From the NCBI RefSeq assembly GCF_963664135.1, contig NZ_OY760905.1, positions 2,258,736-2,322,735 of the forward strand: a DNA stretch of 64,000 bases. Direction: 5' to 3'. Within the stretch, counting starts at the first letter, position 1. Each line of letters opens with the position of its first letter. The notes below the pieces were generated by a model, which searched no databases, was not told the origin of the DNA, and worked only from the letters and a program-made list of their open reading frames with translations. A program made the position numbers and the translations under genes. Shown piece by piece: positions 58,093-64,000 of this stretch. Origin of the DNA: an uncultured Acetobacterium sp. GTDB lineage: Bacteria > Bacillota > Clostridia > Eubacteriales > Eubacteriaceae.

Positions 58093-58293
58093 TTAAAATA
58101 CTGGACCAACAAGTTTCAAGTCACAGCCTTCACATTCCCAGGCAAGCCCGACCCCGTTCATTTTTCCACCACATTGGGGGCAAATTCCGGTTCCGCTTTT
58201 GGGATACACATATTCAGTCAGTTCCATTTCAAGTATTTCTACGACGTCTGCTTCTGGTTGTTTTTTAAATTTTTCAATGGTTTTTCGTGACAT
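58093..58293 (-). CDS. small zinc-ribbon protein
   Basis: 66 residues with C38-x2-C41 (CPQC) and C54-x2-C57 (CEGC), a zinc ribbon. AAGGAG precedes the ATG at 58293. Expressed alone with its own terminator. Role unknown. Confidence 0.75.
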   Translation of the reverse strand: MSRKTIEKFKKQPEADVVEILEMELTEYVYPKSGTGICPQCGGKMNGVGLAWECEGCDLKLVGPVF

Positions 58294-58399
58294 TTGGCTT
58301 TTCTCCTTTGTATTCGATTAATAATCCTCATTCCATTATAGACCATAGTTTATGAGCATACAAATCATTTATAGGAAAAAATAACGCCCACTTTGGGGA

Positions 58400-58771
58400 T
58401 TAATCCTGCTTTATTCTCGCCAACGCCGCTTTCCACTGCTCTTCTTTAAAGCCGATGAGTACGGTATCATCCAAAATGAGCAGTGGCCGTTTCACCAACA
58501 TCCCGTTGGTGGCCAGGATCTCTGCCATTTCCTCCGGGGTCATTGTTTTAATCTTGTCTTTTAACGCCATTTCACGATAAACCAGGCCACTGGTATTAAA
58601 AAATTTTTTCGGATCGCCCTGACTTTGCTCCATCCATTTGAGCAACTCCGCCTTTTGCGGGTGATCCTCAACAATATGGCGTTCTGCCACGGCGATCTGA
58701 TTTTCTGCCAGAAACTTTTTCGCTTTTTGACAGGTTGAACATTTTGGGTAGCATAAAAATAATGGTTTCAT
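58400..58771 (-). CDS. ArsC/Spx-family protein
   Basis: 123 residues, thioredoxin-like. CSTC at 11-14, FFNTSGLVYREMALKDKI and NGMLVKRPLLILDDTVLIGFKEEQW match the YffB/Spx/arsenate-reductase-like group. GAGGTGAGCC lies before the ATG. Could be an arsenate reductase or a Spx-like redox protein; the CxxC at this place favours the former group's 'Spx/MgsR' type. Confidence 0.85.
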   Translation of the reverse strand: MKPLFLCYPKCSTCQKAKKFLAENQIAVAERHIVEDHPQKAELLKWMEQSQGDPKKFFNTSGLVYREMALKDKIKTMTPEEMAEILATNGMLVKRPLLILDDTVLIGFKEEQWKAALARIKQD

Positions 58772-58801
58772 GGCTCACCTCATTTTTTTTACTTGAATTT
58801 T

Positions 58802-60286
58802 CTATTTAAATTTCTGAACCCGATCATTGGCTACGCCCTGGGGAAGGGTAACTTCCAAAAGCTTTTTGCCGGTATTGAAATCAATTTCTGAAACTGCCAC
58901 GGTGCCATCCTTGGTCAAGCCCCAGCCAATGGTGTAAACTTCGATGTTGTCACCAATTTTCTGAGCACTGCCATAAGCCAGGGAGGTTTTCCCCGCTACC
59001 TTATATTCCTGGTAGCCCAGAATTTTCTTACTGACTTCATCAAGTTTTATTTTCAGAATTCGGGTTTGACCGGTACTGATAGCATTGTCAAAGACGGTTA
59101 ATTCACCTTCGGCGGTAATCGCCAGGTCAGTCTGTCCTGATGTTTTCTGTTCCGGAGACATACCGAATTCATCGCCGTTTCCAGATAATTTCCAGATAAC
59201 ATCTTTGGTTTCCCGATTGATTTTCATGATGGTATTCAGGTTTCCAAAGGATACAATCAGATTATTATCAGTTGGATCAATGATCATCCGGTTAAATCCG
59301 GTATAATCTGGACTTTGGCTGGTGGTATTGCTGTAATCATGATCGTTGACGCTTAATCCATAGAATTCCGGATGCGAGTCGGTGGTAAATTCAAAGACCA
59401 CCTGGTCGTCTTTTACTTCCTGAATCAGGGTTCTGGCCACCTTTGATCCCATTGTATTTGGCCCTAAAGCTTCGGGCACATTATGAACCAGAACCAATTG
59501 GGAAGCTTCCACAATATAATGGTTATCATCAATTAAAATAAAATCCCGACCATCAACCGGATCGCCCTCGTTTGCCAGTTCACTATCTGCCAGTGTGATG
59601 GTTTTTAATTCTTTGTAATTTTCATCGAGAATCACTCGTTCGCCGACAGCATAGCCAATGCCATTGCTATCGCCGTTGACCCGTTGGTAGCTATACCGTA
59701 CATCGCCATTTTCAAGCACATGCTTTTTAAAATCCCGATAGGATTCACCATTGGCTTCTTCTGGGGATTTGGCAATATAGAAAACCACTTCACCCTTATT
59801 ATTCAATTCATACAAAGCGGCTCCGCCGGTAGCAACCGCCATAAAATAATTGCCTTCGTAACTGCTTTCTCCGGCTGGAATGATTTCGGGAAGTTGGGAA
59901 GACAGGGTTCTCAGGTAAATCACTCGCTCGTCTTTTTCGTTGCCCACCTGAATCTTAATCATTTCGTTTGAGGAAAGTTTTTCCAGTTTTAAATCCATGG
60001 TCGTGCCAGCGCCAATTCCTTTACCATTTATTTTAACGGTGGCGCCTACCTCATTAATCAATTTGATTCTGTTTTCTTTCACACTACTTAAGCTTACCGC
60101 ATCGTAAACCGCATCGTTTTCTGAAAGGGGTAACTCTACATTAAAACCGTTGATTTCCAGACTTAGTGTTTTATCTGACATCAACGTATTATCGCGTCCT
60201 GAGTAAGCCAGTGTACAACTGACTAAAATGATCAACAGCACTGCAGCACTGATTGATACAATAAGAAATTTTCTTGAACTATCCAT
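58802..60286 (-). CDS. arylsulfotransferase-like exported protein
   Basis: 494 residues. N-terminal hydrophobic segment (7-26) ending LVSC, a possible lipoprotein site. A beta-propeller with NDHDYSNTTSQSPDYTGFNRM, NNLIVSFGNLNTIMKINRET and VIWKLSGNGDEFGM, as in bacterial aryl-sulfate sulfotransferases, whose active His lies in related loops. AAGGAG precedes the ATG. Sulfotransfer is inferred by family; without a DsbA/DsbL partner nearby, another role is possible. Confidence 0.78.
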   Translation of the reverse strand: MDSSRKFLIVSISAAVLLIILVSCTLAYSGRDNTLMSDKTLSLEINGFNVELPLSENDAVYDAVSLSSVKENRIKLINEVGATVKINGKGIGAGTTMDLKLEKLSSNEMIKIQVGNEKDERVIYLRTLSSQLPEIIPAGESSYEGNYFMAVATGGAALYELNNKGEVVFYIAKSPEEANGESYRDFKKHVLENGDVRYSYQRVNGDSNGIGYAVGERVILDENYKELKTITLADSELANEGDPVDGRDFILIDDNHYIVEASQLVLVHNVPEALGPNTMGSKVARTLIQEVKDDQVVFEFTTDSHPEFYGLSVNDHDYSNTTSQSPDYTGFNRMIIDPTDNNLIVSFGNLNTIMKINRETKDVIWKLSGNGDEFGMSPEQKTSGQTDLAITAEGELTVFDNAISTGQTRILKIKLDEVSKKILGYQEYKVAGKTSLAYGSAQKIGDNIEVYTIGWGLTKDGTVAVSEIDFNTGKKLLEVTLPQGVANDRVQKFK

Positions 60287-60397
60287 AAATTAGTCTCCTT
60301 CTGCTCCACTATCATACAAGCTTCTTAAACATTTGGCAATGATTTTACCGACGCTTTAAGCAATACTAAATGATTTTAACCCAGCTTCTTTAAAATT

Positions 60398-61222
60398 TCA
60401 TGTGATCTTAAAATCTTTTTTACTATAGATCACAAAGGTCATGATAACCACAATGATCACCATACCTCCCCATAGGCTGAGGTCCCTTAAATCAATTCCC
60501 CTTGCGATAATGCGACTGGGATCAAAAATATTTAACGGCGACAGCACCTTTAAAAATTCAACGGTATCTGCCAGCGATGAAATAACGCCCATCAAATAGG
60601 TTCCCATCACCAGCGCAATGGCCACTATCCGAGCTTTTCCGAAGCTGGATATAATCGCCGAGAAAAAAAATCCCAGAGCCATAAAAATAGTCCCGATAAC
60701 AAAGGTTCCTAAATAGATTTGGCTAACCTCGAACAACATCTCCCAAACTGCCTGGCTTCCGGTACTGAAGATCAGCGCCAGAATCAGAGCCAATGCCCAT
60801 AGGATCATCACCAGCATTCCATAGGCCAAAAAATTAGCCGCCATTTTTTCTGCAACAATCCCAGATCGGGTAATCGGCTGGGCATAAAGATATGTGATGG
60901 TCCCATCACGTTCTTCTTTATTTAACGACGCGGCTCCCCGCAATGACGCATAGCTAACCACTGCTACATTGAAATATTGCATCACAAACGCAAAATAGAT
61001 GGTGACATTAGAAAAAATCGGCACCCGGGACAAACCAAATAATGCCAATAGCGGCATCGGAAATACACTCCGATTAACCTCAATCAGATCCGCAAGAACG
61101 CCCGCTTTCAGAAATGGAAAAAAGGCCATTACGATAATCAAAATCAGTGCCAGTATGCCGGTCCACAACACCAGTCCCCCCAAAAGCGATTTAAATTCCA
61201 ATTTCAAGAGTGTCACTGCCAT
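60398..61222 (-). CDS. ABC-2 family permease
   Basis: 274 residues from the ATG at 61222 (GAAGGAGGAC). About six membrane segments; ASLNKEERDGTITYLYAQPITRSGIVAEKM is the same coupling segment seen in the 32-34 kb permeases. Overlaps the ATPase gene by 32 bp. Confidence 0.88.
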   Translation of the reverse strand: MAVTLLKLEFKSLLGGLVLWTGILALILIIVMAFFPFLKAGVLADLIEVNRSVFPMPLLALFGLSRVPIFSNVTIYFAFVMQYFNVAVVSYASLRGAASLNKEERDGTITYLYAQPITRSGIVAEKMAANFLAYGMLVMILWALALILALIFSTGSQAVWEMLFEVSQIYLGTFVIGTIFMALGFFFSAIISSFGKARIVAIALVMGTYLMGVISSLADTVEFLKVLSPLNIFDPSRIIARGIDLRDLSLWGGMVIIVVIMTFVIYSKKDFKIT

Positions 61223-62096
61223 GTCCTCCTTCATAGTAATCTAAAAACTCATCTTCCAGGGAGGCATTCTTGATCGCCACATCTTTCAGGGTCATCATAC
61301 TCAATGTTTTTAGAAGCTTCTCCACATCGCCTTCATATGAAAATTTTACGCTTTTTTCCGTTACATTCAACATCCGCCCACCTAAAATCTCAAGATCTCT
61401 AAAATCAAAGGCTTCACCCCAGAGTTCCACAATCTTGACCTTTTTGCGTACTTTTGTCAGGTCTTCAACCCGAATCACACGTCCTTCTTTAAGCAGCGCC
61501 ACCCGAGTGCAATAGTCCTGAATCTCAGCCAGGCTATTGCTGGCTAAAAAAATGGAGGTTCCCTTTTGATTGGCTTCTCTAAGCAGCTCAAAAACCTGTC
61601 GTTTTGCAGTAGGATCCAATCCCTTCCCCGGATCATCCAATATCAACAACCGTGGTTCATGAACCATCGCACAGGCAATGGCAATCTTCTTTTGGTCGCT
61701 GATGGATAATACTCCGAATGGCTTGATCATTTCAATTTCCAGCCCTTCACAGAGGGGCCAAATAGCCTTTTCTGATTGAATACGATGAAAAGCCAGGGTC
61801 GTTTTTAATAACTCCCCGGCCGTTGCGTCTGGACTGTAATGAACATCTGATGGCACATAGCCGACTTTTTCTTTGATTTTTGCCGACTTTTTGGCGCAAT
61901 TCAACTCAAATATAGTCGCATGCCCAATATTCGGGAAAATAAAATTGAGTAACAGCTTGATCAATGTGGATTTGCCAGCGCCGGTTGGCCCGACCAATCC
62001 ATATATCTCGCCTTCTTCTAGCAATAAATTTACATTTTTTAGAGCCAAGGTTTGCCCATAGTTTTTGGTTAAATGAACGGTCTCGATAATTTTCAT
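61191..62096 (-). CDS. ABC-2 exporter ATPase with degenerate catalytic motifs
   Basis: 301 residues. Walker A GPTGAGKST (36-44) is normal, but the signature reads LSISDQKK (130-137), the catalytic Glu after Walker B is D155 (LILDDP) and the H-loop His is N187 (ASNSLAE). GGAGG before the ATG. These changes predict weak or altered ATP hydrolysis. Paired with the one permease next to it. Confidence 0.85.
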   Translation of the reverse strand: MKIIETVHLTKNYGQTLALKNVNLLLEEGEIYGLVGPTGAGKSTLIKLLLNFIFPNIGHATIFELNCAKKSAKIKEKVGYVPSDVHYSPDATAGELLKTTLAFHRIQSEKAIWPLCEGLEIEMIKPFGVLSISDQKKIAIACAMVHEPRLLILDDPGKGLDPTAKRQVFELLREANQKGTSIFLASNSLAEIQDYCTRVALLKEGRVIRVEDLTKVRKKVKIVELWGEAFDFRDLEILGGRMLNVTEKSVKFSYEGDVEKLLKTLSMMTLKDVAIKNASLEDEFLDYYEGGHGSDTLEIGI

Positions 62097-62257
62097 GAGA
62101 ATCTTTCCTCCATCCTATAAAGGAATCGGTGTTCTTGCTCAATCTATCTCGTCAACCTATTGTAACGTATTACTCAAAAAAGGTAAAGTCCTGGCGATTT
62201 TTCATCTTTTTTGACACAAGAAATCCCCATCTAAATTAATAAATGGGGTGCACTCCA

Positions 62258-62826
62258 TTAGCAAATAATATCTGCCAGTTCGTCCATGTTAATATTGTAA
62301 AAGCCGTGTTTGATATCACACTGTTCAATGGCTTTTTTGATGCTTTCTTTTTCATAGTTAGTATCTATTAATGCGTCACTGAGAACAGAAATGTCCATGG
62401 TTCCGAAGAAGTCGCCGTAGATGTGGCAATCGGTGATTTTACCCTTATTCACATCCAGTTTGAATTCCATTTTACCGCCATCAAACCGTCCGGTTCTGGT
62501 GATATTGAATTTGGGAGAGGTTCCGTAATTCCATTCCCAACTTTCAAATTTTTCTTTAGCAATGGCATTGATCCGGACCTGATCGGCCGGTGTGAGTTTA
62601 TATTCTTTATCGGAACCTTGCATGATACTGTCCACCATCAGTTTTCTGAAGGTATCCGTGTTCACTGGCCGGTTTAGGTGATCAGAAATATTTGTCACCC
62701 GTTCCTTAACGGATTTGATCCCTTTAGAAATAATTTTGTAGTCATCCACAGTGAGGCACTTCACCATCTGTTCAAAATCGGTGTTGAATAACAAGAATCG
62801 GTTGAGTTGTTCTCGACATAAATCAT
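62258..62826 (-). pseudogene. lplA: lplA remnant with internal deletion
   Basis: The original start is visible: ATG at 62826 overlaps the lipA stop (ATGA), and its first codons read MIYVENNSTD, the standard opening of lipoate-protein ligase A. After about ten codons that frame fails (stop at codon 22), and another frame starts at RFLLFNTDFEQ, a sequence that normally lies near residue 180 and continues IISKGIKSVKERVTN to the C-terminal accessory domain. The whole catalytic domain with the RRxxGGGxVxHD motif is missing. A TTG at 62794 could still start the C-terminal part, but without catalytic residues. Confidence 0.8.
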
Positions 62827-63680
62827 TTTATTTTGCCTCCTGCAAGTGCTTCTTCCGCTCGGTAGGAGCTGCGAACCAGGGGACTACTGGCAATATAATG
62901 AAACCCTTTTTCTTCACCGATCTTTTTATATTCTTCGAACTTTTCAGGGGTCACATAGCATTTGACACTAATATGTTTGGCTGATGGCCGCAGATACTGA
63001 CCGATCGTAAAAATATCACAGCCCGCTTTAAGACTGTCATCCATGACCTGATAAACCTGTTCATCGGTTTCCCCAAGCCCAACCATAATACCGGTTTTGG
63101 TTTTGATATGGGGTGCTCTCTTCTTTACATACTGAATCACGTACATCGATCGTTCATAATCTGCTTCCGGGCGAACTTCCAGGTATAGTTCCCTGACCGT
63201 TTCAACATTATGATTAATAACATCCGGCTTTGCTCCAATGACGATATCCAAATGTTTGTCCACGCCTCTGAGATCCGGAATCAGCACTTCTATGGAAACT
63301 CCAGGATTTAATTTCCGAACCGCATTGATGGTGTCTGCAAAGTGTTTGGCTCCGCCATCCTCCAAATCATCCCGGGTGACGCTGGTGATGACCACGTGCT
63401 TTAAATCCAGGGTTTTTACGGCCTCGGCAAGATGCTGGGGTTCATTGGGATCGACCGGCTCCACCACGCCACTGGACACATTGCAAAATCGGCAATGTCG
63501 GGTACAGATATTTCCCAGAATCATAAATGTGGCGGTCCGTTTTTTATAGCACTCCCCCAAATTGGGGCAATTGGCTTCTTTACAAACCGTGTTAAGTTTT
63601 AATTTGGCCATGAGCCCACTGACTTCATCCACGGCCTCCTTATTGTAGCTGACCTTTAACCATTCTGGTTTCTTTTCCAT
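62823..63680 (-). CDS. lipA: lipoyl synthase
   Basis: 285 residues. Auxiliary cluster C33-x4-C38-x5-C44, radical SAM cluster C59-x3-C63-x2-C66, GVVEPVDPNEP and the closing SSPLVRSSYRA(E) with the serine ligand. AAGAGG before the ATG. It inserts two sulfurs into octanoyl groups on lipoyl domains; the next gene upstream encodes such a domain, so this is its likely substrate. Confidence 0.95.
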   Translation of the reverse strand: MEKKPEWLKVSYNKEAVDEVSGLMAKLKLNTVCKEANCPNLGECYKKRTATFMILGNICTRHCRFCNVSSGVVEPVDPNEPQHLAEAVKTLDLKHVVITSVTRDDLEDGGAKHFADTINAVRKLNPGVSIEVLIPDLRGVDKHLDIVIGAKPDVINHNVETVRELYLEVRPEADYERSMYVIQYVKKRAPHIKTKTGIMVGLGETDEQVYQVMDDSLKAGCDIFTIGQYLRPSAKHISVKCYVTPEKFEEYKKIGEEKGFHYIASSPLVRSSYRAEEALAGGKIK

Positions 63681-63693
63681 TTTGGCCTCTTAA

Positions 63694-63933
63694 TTAATCG
63701 CAGTTGATGACAGCAATGATTTCATCCACTTTAATTTCATCGCCGGCTTCAAAAAAGATCTCTTCCAAAACACCGGATTCCATACTTTCGACTTCACTGA
63801 CGACCTTTTCGGTTTCAATCTCGAAAAGCACATCACCTTTTTTTACCATATCCCCAGCTTCTTTATTCCACGCCGCCAACACCGCGGTTTCCATTTGTTC
63901 ACTTAATTTTGGCATTTGAATATTTTTTTTCAT
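63694..63933 (-). CDS. free-standing lipoyl-domain protein
   Basis: 79 residues from the ATG at 63933 (AAAGGATGAG upstream). A whole biotinyl/lipoyl domain of E2 type: MPKLSEQMETAVLAAW, KGDVLFEIETEKVVSEVES with K43 the lipoylated lysine, and VDEIIAVINCD. It ends where an E2 linker would begin, so the domain is by itself, not a truncated E2 by visible frameshift. GcvH would be ~125 residues with different motifs. 13 bp before lipA. Confidence 0.88.
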   Translation of the reverse strand: MKKNIQMPKLSEQMETAVLAAWNKEAGDMVKKGDVLFEIETEKVVSEVESMESGVLEEIFFEAGDEIKVDEIIAVINCD

Positions 63934-63966
63934 TTTAATCTCATCCTTTAAATTTTTAATCAATAC

Positions 63967-64000
63967 TTAGCCTTTTTTGAAAAAACATTCCGTTAAGCGC
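63967..64000 (-). CDS. 3' end of an upstream gene (partial)
   Basis: The minus-strand frame entering from the right edge reads RLTECFFKKG then stop. Such a tail is compatible with a dihydrolipoyl dehydrogenase ('HPTL.E') but is too short to call. Confidence 0.25.
   Translation of the reverse strand, partial: RLTECFFKKG

Overview
The window reads as chromosome from a low-GC, strictly anaerobic Firmicute of the acetogen type, most like Acetobacterium/Eubacterium. This rests on two MttB-family methylamine/betaine:corrinoid methyltransferase systems with cognate corrinoid proteins and a methyl-THF:corrinoid-type methyltransferase, an oxygen-sensitive glycyl radical enzyme with its activase, strong AGGAGG ribosome binding sites and sigma-A promoters. 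The 16S rRNA gene in the window would settle the genus; no database was consulted.

Layout. 1-2.8 kb: 5' part of a MocR-type regulator divergent from a LysE/RhtB exporter, an unusual isoprenoid-synthase-like gene with a TTG start, and tRNA-Ser(GGA). 3-8.7 kb: a CotH-kinase / DUF4956 / VTC-domain triad divergent from an OmpR-type two-component system, with a PhoP-like direct repeat between them. 8.8-11.2 kb: a PAS-GAF-PAS-GGDEF-HD-GYP c-di-GMP enzyme. 11.5-22.5 kb (all minus): chemoreceptor, ProC-like reductase, glycyl radical enzyme and activase, then mttB-type methyltransferase, corrinoid protein and two GntR/UTRA regulators. 23-30.8 kb: a second mttB/mttC/mtgA operon, with a twice-frameshifted aldo/keto reductase downstream, divergent from an MFS and a BCCT transporter. 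The two divergent promoters each carry the same 15-bp element just after the -10.

30.9-34.3 kb: nitroreductase and an ABC-2 exporter. 34.5-40.2 kb: polyol/sugar dehydrogenase, FGGY kinase and DeoC with a divergent RpiR regulator, then a GpsA-like dehydrogenase. 40.4-45.8 kb: membrane proteins, small conserved proteins, methylglyoxal synthase, a cysteine-synthase-like enzyme, HxlR, a PPOX-family protein, and queT under a preQ1-I riboswitch. 46.2-51.5 kb: an rRNA operon on the minus strand (16S-23S-5S, no spacer tRNA seen), with an orphan 5S and repeated intergenic hairpin elements at 54.7-55.4 kb. 51.7-62 kb: TetR, AraC, pirin, radical SAM, UPF0489, ArsC/Spx-like, arylsulfotransferase-like and a second ABC exporter with degenerate ATPase motifs. 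62.2-64 kb: an internally deleted lplA, lipA, a free-standing lipoyl-domain protein, and the 3' end of one more gene.

The most interesting region is 11.5-31 kb. The pairing of a corrinoid-dependent N-demethylase with a glycyl radical enzyme and a pyrroline-carboxylate-reductase homologue suggests a route in which an N-methylated cyclic amino acid (for example a proline or hydroxyproline betaine) is both a methyl donor for acetogenesis and a source of electron acceptor or amino acid. By-eye comparison suggests the radical enzyme has the GCVE and glycyl-radical motifs but not all pocket residues I remember for hydroxyproline dehydratase HypD, so the substrate is open.
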